Source of the DNA: Corinectria fuckeliana
Taxonomy: Eukaryota; Ascomycota; Sordariomycetes; Hypocreales; Nectriaceae
Direction: 5' to 3'
DNA: 64,000 nucleotides
NCBI GenBank assembly: GCA_019137255.1
Contig: WPDH01000234.1
Coordinates: forward strand, 1 to 64,000
Part shown: in pieces, positions 22,160-33,716 of the stretch
How positions within the stretch are numbered: position 1 is the first letter of the stretch
Layout: every line of letters begins with the position of its first letter
The notes under the pieces: model-generated
What the model was told of the DNA's origin: nothing
Databases searched by the model: none
Seen by the model: only the letters and a program-made list of their open reading frames with translations
Program-made: the position numbers and the translations under genes

Positions 22160-22955
22160 TTAGGCCTTGCTCAGCTTGCGGATCCGCTTCGCGAGGTCCG
22201 GCGCCGTTTGTTGCATGGGGTTCAGCTTCCGATCCCTAGCCATGGCCACCGTGTTGTCGCCGTGCTTGGCCACCAGCGCGTCGAGCCAATCTCGCTCGCG
22301 GCTGCTCTGGTGGCGGGGGGTCTTGTCCGCAGGGTTGCGGCTCTCCTCGATGAGGGACTGGATGACGTGCGTGGCCGAGGGGTCGTCGTCCTGGATGCCG
22401 GCCCACTCGTCGGCAGCGGCAGCGGGGCCGTTGCTGTCCTCGGCGTCGCTGTCGGCGTCGAGCTCGTTGAGCGGGTCGTTGAGCGGGTTGGGCTTCGAGT
22501 GGCCGAGGATGCGGACGATCTTGCCGTCGGCGTCACGCTCCACGCGCGCCTCGGAGACGACGGCGTTCTCGAGGGTCGTGATGGCGAACGGGTCGTCGGC
22601 CGAGGTGCGGGCGGTGACGGCGCCGGCGACGCCGAGGCGCTTCTCGGTGCCGCCCGTCGGGGCCTTGAGGCGGGCGACGAGGCCGAGGCGGCGGTAGTTC
22701 TGCGAGAGGGTTTCGTCCTTGTTCCTGATTCCGCACCCTCTGGTAAGCACCCTGTTTCTAGGGAAGAATGAAGGGGGAGGCGGGAGGCGAGGACCCGGAG
22801 AGGGAGAAGGGCAAGGAGGGGAGACAAGAGCTTTACCAGTTCTTCGCGATGACGGAGTTGCCCCGCGGGTTGAGGATCTTCTTGTTGCTTCTGTTGGACG
22901 TGCGGACGGGCTGGCGGCCGGAGCGGCGCTTCTTCTTCTGGAGTTCGCGGCCCAT
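22160..22955 (-). CDS. NOP16: Nucleolar protein 16 (ribosome biogenesis)
   Basis: Two exons, 22955-22837 and 22724-22160, give 227 residues. The intron splits the conserved IAKNW-NKDETLSQNYRRLGL block, which confirms the junction. The start MGRELQKKKRRSGR is the characteristic basic N-terminus of Nop16, and the C-terminal RERDWLDALVAKHGDNTVAMARD block matches the family signature. Nop16 joins 66S pre-ribosomal particles in the nucleolus and is needed for 25S rRNA processing and 60S assembly in yeast. The middle has a Gly/Ala/Asp-rich acidic insert that looks disordered. Length is normal. Confidence 0.95.
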
Positions 22956-23532
22956 GGTTGCGTTTGAGAGGAGAGGTAGGGCGGGTAAGTGAGTTGAGGG
23001 TGCTGATGCGAGGCAAGATTTGTTGGGTGTGGGGAGAGAGAGAGAGAATGAGTGAGTGGCTGGCTGGAAGGACGAACGGTTTGATGCAAAGTTGCCCGCC
23101 AAAATTTCTGATTTCTGGAAGGTGCTTATCGATAAGAACGCGGGTGGCGCTAGGCTTGATGAGGTTCCAGGGTTGGGGTTAGCAGAGATGGCTGAGGGCG
23201 AGGGTTGTCAGGTTCCCTTTTGCTTGGACAGAATTTGGATTGTTTCATATTTCATGTAGAAGTGAGTCGGATAGAATAATTACAGTTGCTGCATCCAAGT
23301 ATGATTAGATGCTGGGGTGAGCAAGGGCTTGTGCTGTACGAGTTGTCATGATTTTCACACAACGTTAGCTAACGAGAGATGAATTCATGAATCATCCAAT
23401 GGCATCTACCTGATCGTACTCCCAATTTATCCACGCGAAGGCCACTCCCTTTTGTATGCTTATATATGCTATTCCGCCTTCTCCATAACCTGAACTCGTG
23501 GCACGCTTTTACCGCAACCAACACAGCGGTAC
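22956..23532. other. Nop16 promoter / intergenic
   Basis: About 580 bases. Contains short GA-rich runs (around 23036-23050) upstream of Nop16 and the 3' end of the oxidoreductase gene. No gene. Confidence 0.5.
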
Positions 23533-24962
23533 TCAGACCTTGAACTTCCTTGGATCCAGCTTCTCCACGTCCGCGCTCGTCGCCGCTCCGTCAAAGACAA
23601 ACTCGGCCATGAGCTTGCCTGTCCCCGGCCCGTTCTGGATGCCCCAGCAGGTGTGCCCCGCCGCGACCCAGACTCCCGGGACCGACGTGCTTCCCAGCAG
23701 CGGGCCGGCCTCCTGGCCGAAGCGCATGTGGCGCGGGAGGTAGCAGGCTTGCTTGGCCTTGATGGGGGCGGCCCCGAGCACGGGGCTGATGGTGCCGATG
23801 TAGGCGATCAGGTCGTCGCATTGCGCCTCGTCGTGCTCGACCTGGTCTGCCGTGTCGGGGAGGGGGATCAGGGTGTCGGGCTCTCCTGCGTCGCAATGTC
23901 AGAGCTGGCTCTGGGCTGGGGGAGATGGATGAATGTTGATAAGCCACTTACCACAGGCATAGACCTCGCCAAAGGGTCTGGCGTAGATCTCGGGGTCGAC
24001 GCGGCCCTTGTGCCGCCTCTTCTGGCCCAGCTTGGAACGATGCTCTGGCACAAAGTCCGCGGGCAGCTGGATGTCGGTGAAGACGGCGTACGGGCTCACC
24101 TCGGCCTCGTACACGACGCTGTGCGCCCTCAAGCCCTCAATCTTTGCCCGCGGCAAGACCCGGCTTGTCCAGGGACCTGCGGCAACCACGACGTCCGTGA
24201 CGGCCTCGATGGTCTTGGTCTCGTTGCTGTCGCGATCCAGGTACTCGATGCTCTCGACGCCGGCCTTGGACGAGTTTATCCCAGTGACTTTGGCGTTGGT
24301 GCGCACCTCGACTCCGCCCTCCCCGGCGAGCTCGGCCATGGTCGTCGTGAAGTGGAAGGGATGCACCTGCGCCGTATCGGCCGACCCCGGGGCTCCCATC
24401 TCGGCCCAGTTGTCGACGATGTCGCGATCCACCCAGTCGAGGTCTCGGGGCAGGCTGCCCGGCTCGAGCAGATCCTTTGCCGCGCCGTCCTGCTTGGGCA
24501 GCTTCTCCCACGCCTTGCCGCCATCACCACCACCACCACCGTCACCTTCCTGCTGCTGCAGGGCCTGGAGCGTCTGGCGCGAGACGACGGCCTCGAAGCT
24601 GCCGCAGCCGAGCCTGCGGTAGCCCCACCGCCGGGGGCCGTCGTGCTCGGCGGCGAGCTCGGCGTGCAGGCGGTAGGAGAGCGGGACCAGGCAGGCAGGG
24701 TAGGCCCAGAGGGCGAGGAGACCGCCGGCCTTTCCGGAGGCGCCGGGGGCGACGGCTGGGGCGGCCTCGAGGAGGGTGATTGTGTGCAGGGCTGGGTTGA
24801 ACTTGGGGTGGCGGGTGAGATAGTAGGCGGTTGTGCAGCCAATGATGCCGCCTCCTGAGTACGGAATGGCGATGTCAGCGGTTTGTTATATCAGATGGTG
24901 GAAGAAGAAGAAAAGGCGATGAACAACTGACCGACGACGACAATGTTGCGCTTCGGCTCCAT
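23533..24962 (-). CDS. TDA3: FAD-dependent oxidoreductase, Tda3-like (DAO fold)
   Basis: Exons 24962-24932, 24854-23952 and 23885-23533 give 428 residues. The first splice completes the FAD-binding NIVVVGGGIIG motif. The sequence then follows the yeast Tda3 pattern: SGKAGGLLALWAYP, LSYRLHAELAAEHDG, WGYRRL, LDWVDRDIV, QVHPFHFT, AAGPWTSRVLP, GLRAHSVV, SPYAVF, EIYARP, CGEPDTL, AAGHTCWGIQNGPGTGKLMAE. In yeast Tda3 is linked to endosome-to-Golgi traffic; the oxidised substrate (an amine or amino acid is expected from the DAO fold) is unknown. A Gly/Asp-rich insert (about residues 120-135) corresponds to a variable loop. The gene is divergent from a glutathione peroxidase 1.3 kb away. Confidence 0.92.
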
Positions 24963-26262
24963 GGTTTCCAGCATTCACAGTTTGTTACAGGCTGCTAACA
25001 GTTGTCTAAGTGAGAGACAGCTAGAAGCTAGGTACCTACCTACTTAGGCAATTAGCTGCTGGTACCGTAAGAACCTGAACGGCGGCCGAGTCCCGGGGAG
25101 CACGGGAGTTGATGGGTTCTGAATCGGGCAGTTCGGGGCCGTAGCCTGGGAGACCGATGATGCAAGCGGGGCAAGTTGGTGTCACTGGTGAGTGTATGTG
25201 AAAAGCGGGGATGGGTGGTCTTGACCCGAGGCTGAGGAGGCTAGGAAGAGTGGCCGTGCTCTTATCGAGAGATTGTTGCTGGTTGCTTGATGAATGGTCT
25301 GATTCGGAGTGAATGGATGAAGGATCGTTGTGAGTGCTGGTGAGAGTTCAATTGATGATTCACGGGGTTCTAGACCAGTGCCTTCGAATCAGGTGTGAGA
25401 CAAAAGTGGTTGGGTGAGGGTTGGCCCCCCGTTGGTTCTCGTACATGCTATCAATCTGTGGTATCCATACCTGCAAACAAGGCAGAAGCAGTGAAATGCC
25501 CCTATTCCCAGCACGTTGAAAAAACATGCTGAAGCCATCACTCATCATCAACACAATTAACTAATAACCTAGCTTCACTCAATCGGCGACCGGCCCAACA
25601 TATCAAGCCGGCGACCCCACCGCTCGACCCTCGCACTAAAAAAACGCAAATACATACGTCACTTATCCGCATCGGGAGCCGTCTCCCGAGGTATGTGGAA
25701 TCATTTCTATAACGTTGACTCTCCAACCCTGACCGAGCCGAACGAACTGTCGACGCAGCACTGCTCCAGCCTCGTCAGAACGGCCCTGACACAGGCGGCG
25801 TTCTCGAACCGCCCGAGAACCCGCGTCGAATTCAGCTTAGAGCCCTTCAATGGCGTCCGCGGGTGTGGCTCCGTGGCGAGGTGGATTTGCGCGCCGTTGG
25901 CCGCGTTCGCTTTGGTTTGCAAGGTATGTAATCTAAGTAGGTAGACTGCGGCACCTGCCCGTGATTCTCTGGATGCAATTTGTTGGTTGTAGGTAGACCA
26001 ATTTGGAATTCACCCCTTGAACGGGGTTTGCGATACTACCTAGTCTAGAACTGTGACTAACTGCCGGCCCATTAGCAGAAGCTTTTATAATTCTTCGTCT
26101 TTGCTCTCCCCGCTCCCTCAAACCTTCAACAAACACACCACCACCACCATCCGCAGCCTGAACTCGACTTTCCACACCATCGCCCCATTAGCGACCGCGA
26201 ACCCTTCGTCTTCATCTCAATATTCGTGTCCTGCTCTTGATACCCCCGCACATCCTTCCAAG
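24963..26262. promoter_or_regulatory. Divergent promoter region between Tda3-like and glutathione peroxidase genes
   Basis: 1.3 kb shared upstream region of two redox-related genes. It includes a TAGGTACCTACCTACTTAGG palindromic block at 25029-25048. No transcription-factor site is claimed. Short frames here are not supported as genes. Confidence 0.4.
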
Positions 26263-26623
26263 ATGGCTTCCGCTACCAGCTTCTACGACTTCAAGCCTCT
26301 CGACAGTACGTTTGCTTCCGTTCCGTCCCGTCCCGCCCCGCCCCGCCCCGCTCCGCGCCCGCGCCCGCACTCTGAATGCGTTGCGATGCGACTCTGCGCG
26401 CGCTCTCCCTCACTCAAAATAAGACAAGAGTTCATCCACTAACCGAACTTCCAATCGCATAGAGAAGGGCCAAGAAGTCGACCTGGCCGACTACAAGGGC
26501 AAGGTCGTCCTCATTGTCAACACGGCCTCCAAGTGCGGCTTTACCCCGCAGTACGCCGGCCTCGAGAAGCTCTACACCGGCCTCAAGGAGAAGCACCCCG
26601 ACGACTTCGTCATCCTCGGCTTC

Positions 26624-26656
<33 letters not shown>

Positions 26657-26929
26657 ACCGACGACGACATCCAGAACTTCTGCCTCGTCAACTACGGCGT
26701 CTCCTTCCCCATCCTGCACAAGATCGACGTCAACGGCGACAACACCGCCCCCGTCTACGACTGGCTCAAGACCCAGCAGCCGGGCCTCATGGGTCTCAAG
26801 CGCATCAAGTGGAACTTTGAGAAGTTCCTCATCGGCCGCGACGGCAAGGTCAAGGGCCGCTGGGCTAGTCTGACCAAGCCCGAGTCTCTCGAGAAGCCCA
26901 TTCTCGATGAGCTCGAGAAGAAAGCCTAG
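26263..26929 (+). CDS. Thiol-type glutathione peroxidase (Gpx3/Hyr1-like)
   Basis: Exons 26263-26305 and 26463-26929 give 169 residues; the intron is 157 bases with a GTACGT donor and CATAG acceptor. The peroxidatic cysteine is Cys39 in NTASKCGFTPQY, with no selenocysteine; Cys70 lies in GFPCNQFGGQEPG and the resolving cysteine is Cys88 (NFCLVNYG). The C-terminal WNFEKFLIGRDG block completes the catalytic set. Fungal enzymes of this type reduce hydroperoxides with thioredoxin as electron donor and can act as peroxide sensors (yeast Gpx3 activates Yap1). Cytosolic form predicted, as no N-terminal extension is present. Length is normal. The intron carries a GC-rich CCCGCCCCG-type repeat near its start (about 26326-26350). 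Confidence 0.95.
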
Positions 26930-27784
26930 TCAAGCTTCTCGCCTTCTCCCGGGAGAGTGGGACGAGCTGCTGATGATGGTTTGAAATGATTTTACTTGGC
27001 ATGTCGTGCAACACCCGGCATGACGATGAGATGAAGCAGCGGAGGAAACGTGCTGGCCCGACCGCCAGCAGTTCGGTTGCAATGAGACATGTAGGTCCAT
27101 GGATCAACGAACCTAATAGCAAATATATCTTTCAAGTTCCTCGTGTGTTATACAACCGGAATGGGACTATCTGGTCGTGAGCAAAAGCCAGGCCAGCGTA
27201 CTGCGATTTCCAAGCCCCCCATAACTTCATCCTCGCCTAAAGGAATCCGTCAAGCCTCACAGAAAAAGGCTGCTCGCCATTAGCACGACCGTAGTCCTGG
27301 ACTTGATTTGCTAAAGATGTCATCTATTTCTCGTTTAGGCAAGTAAAAAAACAGAGCCTCGCCCGGGAACGACGCTAACGCAGTTGCTGACGCTCGACCA
27401 AGGGCTCGCCAATGACACATTGCTAGCTGTGCTCTGCTAGACTTCAATCCTGCGTATAGCTAGTTGGGAAAACCCTGACCTATCAACCATGTTTCCGGAG
27501 AGTAGGCATTGCCAGTCGAAGCTTACACCAGAGCATGACCTTGAGCGACCCCTATGGAACATCGTGCCCTGAGTAGTTCATACCACAATCTTCGTACAAA
27601 CGGTTCAGTTAATTCGGGAGCTACTCACAACTGGACACTCTTTCAATGGCCTGGATCTGCTCCGCAATTACCTTCAGCTTGGCATAGACGGACAATCACC
27701 CGAATGTATCCCATCAATCTAGAGCTTACCTCACGTTGCCTTCGGATGCCTATGCGAGGTGTTCTTCCCATCGAGGTACTTCTC
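26930..27784. other. Intergenic, start of gene-poor block
   Basis: About 850 bases downstream of the peroxidase gene. Only short frames without splice or family support. It leads into decayed coding sequence. Confidence 0.5.
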
Positions 27785-28860
27785 CTATTTCCTAATACTC
27801 CTCTCGGCACCCTGAGACGGCTGCAGTATGTCTGAAAGGCGTTTCGAAGGGGTGCCGCTACGGAACACCATCAACAGGTGGATGACTGCGAGGGGCCGTA
27901 TGCGGGTTAGATACGGTCCCTCGCATACGTAGCTTGATAGATTGGTGGAAATGGTGACATTCTCGTCTGATGAAAAGGTAGAAGAGGGAGGGAGTTCTAG
28001 CTCTACGGAGCTAACAAATGAGGGAATCGTTTCATGCCACAACGTCGAAGAAGTCATCAAACTGACTGTGGTATCCTGGAACAGCTTCTCTACAATATGC
28101 TTCAAGTAAGTCTCGATGGTTTCTCGTTGCTTATACAGACCAACGTACACGAAACCGTCCCAACTCGGCTGCAAAGTCCACAGTGCGTCAGGTTCTAGCT
28201 TAGAGACTTGCTAGTATCAAACAGGAAGTCCAGTTCAGGCGTCTAAGAAAGTACTGTGTTTGCAACACTCGTGTCTATGGAGAAGGTTCAGATACTAGTT
28301 TCCTGCCCATCATTATCGTCTTGCACTGGTCAAAGGGATCCACGGTGACCTTGTACGGGAAATGTTGCAGAATTAACAGGTAGCAGGTGCAGTTCCTGGG
28401 GTCTCTTAGAATAAGGAAGTCGTCGTTGGTGTTGAGTGTCTCACAAGACCCGTTGGCCTCCTCTTGGTGTAGGGCGCTGACATCGTTGATCGATGAGAAA
28501 GATGGTTTGCCCAAGTTTATGACGTTCACGTCGACATGGTTCCCCTCCACAAGCCCAAAGTCTATCTGTCTTATGGGTCGATTGGACATGTCGCAGCGCA
28601 ACATCCTTGAAGTTGAGTTGAAGAAGCACTCCACCTTCTTCTCGTAAGAGGATTTTCTCTTGGCAATCTAGTACGCCACGTTCACCGTTCTAAAAGGCTC
28701 CCCAGTAATCTTAAATAGCAAGAATATGGTGGTCAGGAATATTGCTGTCTCCATTTGCCAGTGACGGTCGCTTAGCTCCAGCGTCAAGGTTGCCCTCCTC
28801 AGACTCCAAGTCTGACAGCAACACACGATCATCTTCGTGAGGCAAGTCGGGCGGCGCTTA
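27785..28860 (-). pseudogene. Decayed protein-coding gene, family not recognised
   Basis: Coding-like sequence runs on the minus strand in pieces. About 28840-28715 reads EDDRVLLSDLESEEGNLDAG; a frameshift near 28715 leads into ITGEPFRTVNVAY, then an in-frame TAG at 28670-28668 (a CAG to TAG change would explain it), then 28667-28275, which includes RQIDFGLVEGNHVDVNVINL. After another frame break or an intron near 28200 follows 28185-27785 (PSWDGFVYVGLYKQRETIETYL). The segments have ordinary amino-acid content rather than low complexity, and they line up in one direction, which supports one broken gene. I do not recognise the family. No RIP-style mass of stops, so decay is recent or mild. Confidence 0.45.
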
Positions 28861-30003
28861 GGCCACAGAACCCGGCGCCTACTTGCATTTTTGCAGTGAA
28901 TGGTTGACGATGTGGTTGACAATGCTTCCTTCGAACTCCCGCTTCTATGTGTTCATCGGCCCTCGTAAGTCCGATAACCAGCTCAGCTAACCGCCTGTGC
29001 GTCGACAATAAGTAGCAGTCCCTAAGCAGCTGTTGCAGTGGCTGACTATCTCACTGCGTCGCTCGGCCAGGTGTACACGTACGTAATCGAGGTTGAACAT
29101 TCTGGGTAGTTTGCCTTCGCCGTGTCGCAGGCTGGGACAACGCCACCGTCAAGGCCGACGTACACTGGAGCCAGGAGACTCTACCCCGTGAAGGCAATTA
29201 CGGGAGCGTGGAACAGTCGGTAAGCAGATATATGATGCCTGGGTACTGTTAAGGGTGTGGGCGTAACAATGGATGTCGGAGGTATTAGCCTCCGTATACA
29301 ACGGGGGCTATACTCTGGGCATTGGGAATTAAGGCAGAATGACTAAGACACATTATCCAGAGCTCGTCTATGAAAGCCTTGATATCACTTGTTTCCCACA
29401 ACTTGATCATTACTGCCTGCTTTGAAGCCTGGCCTCGGAAGCTAGACGGTTCCCCCCTGTGAGATGTCTAATCCCCAGTCCCACCACGCGTACAACCAAC
29501 AAAACTCGCAGTTAGACGATGTAGGAGAATATGACCATTCTACAAAACCTCTTCAACATGCTGAAGACCCAGGTTTTCAAATCAGAGAGGTGGTATAGTG
29601 AAACGATATAGTTGAGCTAGCTGGCCGAACTGGGGAGTAGGGTAATCGTGAAGACTCAGATCTGCGTGCTAGTAGTCTATGAATGAAGTTTAAGCGACAC
29701 GATAGTTCTAGTATCGGCATGTCAACAGTAACATAATAGTCGACAAGCCACGCTCATAGATAGACAGACAGTGTAGTTTGATAGGGAGGACGACTTCAAT
29801 CCTCGCCTCGGTACCCTATATTCTCGGCTTTTCGGTCAAGTCATCAAGCGAGGGTATCCATCCATCCGTTAGCGCAACGACCATACAGCCTTCCCACACT
29901 TGTCAAAACTCCCCTTCCAAGCAAAAGTCTATACAAGATTAACTCGATTGTCTAAAACTCAACAAAAAAGAGTCAGTGGCAGCTTGCGACGGGAGCAAAA
30001 AGT
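28861..30003. other. Gene-poor segment with possible plus-strand coding relic
   Basis: Around 29035-29255 on the plus strand, short coding-like runs appear in two frames: ADYLTASLGQVYTYVIEVEH followed by a TAG stop, then VKADVHWSQETLPREGNYGS. They may be a second broken gene or chance. The rest up to the tRNA shows nothing. Confidence 0.3.
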
Positions 30004-30103
30004 TGGAGATTGAGGGAATTGAACCCCCGACCTTCTCTATTCTTAGACAGCTCGAAATTCGAGTCATTGCAAAAGAGATATCATGCCCCTAGACCAAATC
30101 CCC
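30004..30103 (-). tRNA. tRNA with intron, anticodon probably UGC (Ala)
   Basis: On the minus strand the acceptor stem is GGGGATT (30103-30097) paired with AATCTCC (30011-30005, one G-U pair), followed by discriminator A at 30004. The T-arm is GGGGG-TTCAATT-CCCTC. The anticodon stem is TCTCT/AGAGA with loop TTTGCA, giving anticodon TGC, and about 28 extra bases after position 37 form the expected nuclear tRNA intron. The D-arm is GTCTAGGGGCATGA. The variable loop is AGGTC. CCA is not encoded, as normal in eukaryotes. The amino-acid identity rests on my loop alignment; a shift by one base would change it. Confidence 0.8.
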
Positions 30104-32488
30104 AAGGTTGGCTATATTGATGCTGAGCAAAGAAAGTACTATATTGCAGACTAGTTGTGTAAGTGCTGGCTGTTGGCATCTAGATGCAAACGTCAGATTG
30201 TCCGGTTCAATGATGATATGGATTGTAACACCGCTTAGGCCAGTAACTTGTCGGCGCTGTTCTATGTCTCCTCAACACCCTCTGAACGACGAGTACATCC
30301 ATCGCGAGCACATGATGCACTTAGTTCGCCCCTAGAGCCGAGACATCCCGTAGTCTCAACACTCCTGGGCCAACATCACCTCATATCGTCACGCAATGGC
30401 ACCGACTCCGTACACGCTAGGAACACGCAGGAGAACACAGAACGGTCGATGTTCGCAGCAACTTCCTATCCTAACATCCACAAGCCTTAACCCGAGAGAA
30501 ACCTACGATTGAGCGGAAGACTTCCGTGCTGATAACGCCGCGGAACCCACTTCCCCAGATTCTAGAAGATGCAGTGTCACCCCCCCGGCGAGCAGTGACG
30601 ATCAGCTTCACGCGCGGGAATTCCACATACTGTAATGTAAGCTAGAGGCTGCGGATGTTGGCGTCCTGCCCTTGCGGCTTCATCTGCCCCTTTCGGGCTA
30701 GCATGTCTGCGCTGTTCGTTACATGATCCGACGCATCTAGTATGACAGCCGCGTGCTCTGAAACCCCCGTCCCCGTGCCGTCTCCTGTCTAGACGACCGC
30801 AACCAACCAGTCAGGGCAAGTGGCCGACCAAAAGACGCTTGCCCGCTGCTTGGCTTGCTGAAAAGATAAGTGGCCATGCAAGCTTAGAAGGGACCTTTTG
30901 AGCTGGACTCCACTGTTCGGTTTTGTCAGGGTGGGAGGGATCGACAGAGTCAAGATAGGCTCCTGGGCCGAATTCCGCAAGCCCCGACCACCATCCCCCC
31001 CCGATCCCGATGAGGTGCAGGGAGCGAAACCCTGCAGACGGTGATGAATCACGCATCAAGGAGCTTCGGTGCTCGGAACGGAAGGTAGGGCGAGCATGGC
31101 GGTCTAGCTGTTGCGATAAGGGCTCGGTTCCTGCATGTTGGGGTTTTTGTGGTGGAGGCGCGCCGCAGGGTCCTGTCCAGAACTCTCCCGTCTCATCTTA
31201 TGGGAAGTCATGACACATAGTTGTCCAAATCTAGCCGCCGGTGACTAAAAGCAAGTCGCCCAGCGGCCGCACTCATCCCGTCTTGTTTTCGGTTCCGTGG
31301 AGCAAGGCGTGCGAGACTGCGGGGAGTGGAGATCCCCCGGATTCTCAACAGACCTGGTGGGGATGAGTCCGGCTCTTCGTGGGAGAAGGAACTTGCTGGA
31401 GGAATGAGGAATGTCACTACATCGTGAAGTCCAAGTGCGCTCCCCGCGTCTGAATGGCCTCCGTCCGACGTAGAGAAACGGTCCGCGTCCCTGAGACCCG
31501 GTCAGCGGTTAAGAGAATGTTACGTTGAGAGTTCGCTAGAGCACGTCTCTGCCGGCACGTCCTAGTGCGAAATATCGGGAATGGCATCACGTAGAAGAAT
31601 GCGCTTCCGAACCAGACCTGGCTAACGCGGCCCCGATCCGTCCCAGCACTGCCCGTCTCGTCGGGTTGACGGGGACAAAAGGGAAGCATACCTGGCGTGA
31701 GTCTATACAAAATCTGCCATGACGGCTTCCACTGGAGAGATGACGAGAGAGAGACGGCAGTACGCTCGGCTCCGCACCGTCGCTGCGGCCCCATGCTATC
31801 TAAGTGTCCGGGGATTCGAGACTAAGGCAGACATGTCCATGTCCCTGAAGCGCCCCTGGTCCAAGTCTTTAGTCAGAAAGGCGATACTATTACGTCTCGA
31901 AATGTTGGGTTTGACACGTGAAGCCGGGTTGTTGAAATGAGCGCGAGCAGCTAGTCAGTGGCGGTCGAGTTTGCGGGGGAACCTGGCCTTTGCTACTGGA
32001 ACTGAGGCTTTACCAACAGCAAACTCAGCTTCCGGCAGCCAGAGCCCCGGACGAGACGGACGGCCTCCGGTTACCGAGGAAGGTCTCCTGACAGAGGCTG
32101 GTCGTTGAGCTAATGCTCTCCGTCTCGTGTTTTGTCCCCTGTTGACGGAAATATTGGCAAATCGGTATTTAAAGGTCCTTTGTAAATGGCGAAAGCATAT
32201 CAAAGAATGATGAAAGGAATACGAAGAATTACGGATTGCGAATCACTAGACCCTTACTTCAGATGCCTTACCCAATCCACCTCGACCGTAGCCGACTCGA
32301 TCCCGTCAGGTAGAAGACAGGTAATATTTCGTGGAGAGCTCGCTCCTCGGAGCCCTGGCCTCTGATTCGCCAAAAGCGGATGGTTCATGACGGCAACGTA
32401 ACATTCGCCTCTCGCCCTGAGTGGAGCCAACGAGGGACCCGTTGAGGGGAAAACGGGCACCTGGAGCAACAGGTTCGTTTGTGAATTG

Positions 32489-32538
32489 TTAAGAGCAGGG
32501 TGATTATTAAGAGCAGGGTGATTATTAAGAGCAGGGTG
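32489..32538. repeat. 18-bp tandem repeat, 2.8 copies
   Basis: Unit ttaagagcagggtgatta repeats exactly at 32489-32506 and 32507-32524, with a partial copy to 32538. Confidence 0.95.
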
Positions 32539-33692
32539 TTTTCATAACTTGGAGATGGTCAAGCTATTATCGGAACAGCACGAATCAAGAATAGAAGCTC
32601 TTGAAATCCGTGCTTGGCCGCGCGGCTCCAGCGGCCTCAGCCATTGAGTTTGGTGAGTTGGATCTAATTGCTCCCAAGCCGGCGCTTGTTTAGTGCAAAG
32701 GCAGGCGTGGTGTGAACAAAGCCTTCGTCTCCGTCGGTGAAGAATTCTTGGCCAGAACTGCGATGTCCGAGTCATCGCTGGGCCAATCGAGACGTCGTGG
32801 AGACTTCCTCGATCGAGCATCTCACCAACGAGCATGCCGAGGGTTCGTGGAGCATCCTAAGCTGTCTAGAATAGTCTCTTGGAATAGAGTGGTCGACCGG
32901 GCTCAATGCCCCTGCACTCATGGTTAGTTTCCGGACAGATGCAGGTTCTGGCTATCTATCTTTCTGATTAGTCCCCATGTCTGAATGCGGTTCTTCGGAT
33001 GGCCTGGACTCCACAGCCGCCTTTGACGTTCTTGCGGGCTGTGGATGCCCATGTCCAGTCGAATATGTCGGCAATCAGCAAAGCACAGCCAAGACAAAGC
33101 AGCGGTTTGTCGTTCGACCGGTTCCACGGCGGTCAGAGAAGCGACGTCTGCGGCGGGACACGATGATTGGCAGGGAGCTGCAACCCCCTGCTAGCTGGGC
33201 AGGGCTTTTTGCAACGTGCGAGGCTTAGACCTTGGATGCTTGGGCCGAGCTTCCATGCAGCATCGTTCGGTCCTTCTAACGCACGATTCATCGCCTAGCG
33301 TCTGTGCCCAGGCCCGAGTCGTCGAATGGCTTGGAATGCTTGAATGCCACTGCATCCCCCGTCATCCCCGCAGGAGAACCAGCCCGGCCGCCCCCTGTCA
33401 CGGCCAGCCTCCAGGATGCCAAGGTCGTGTGCGTGAGGGGAAAGACAGAGAGATGCGCCGGTACTCGTATCTGAGCCGCGGCACTGGACAGCCAACAGCC
33501 ACGCTTGCTTGCTGCTCATCACCAACAGAGCAGTGAGAGCATGCAACACATGCCACAGAAGCCAAACATCCTCGCTGATCTCACCGGAATGCCCTGCATC
33601 ATCTGTATGCGAGAGCATCCTGCGAGGCAGCGACGACAGTCTTCTGCAGCGTCCCTGTAGGAGGCTGCCGGGGGGCTGGGCTAGGGTCACCA

Positions 33693-33716
33693 TGTGCCTG
33701 TGCCTGTGCCTGTGCC
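33693..33716. repeat. 6-bp tandem repeat (tgtgcc)x4
   Basis: Four exact copies in non-coding sequence. Confidence 0.9.

Noticed and set aside
23653..24858. 401-codon plus-strand frame
   Set aside because: Antisense shadow of the Tda3-like gene, which has clear family motifs on the minus strand.
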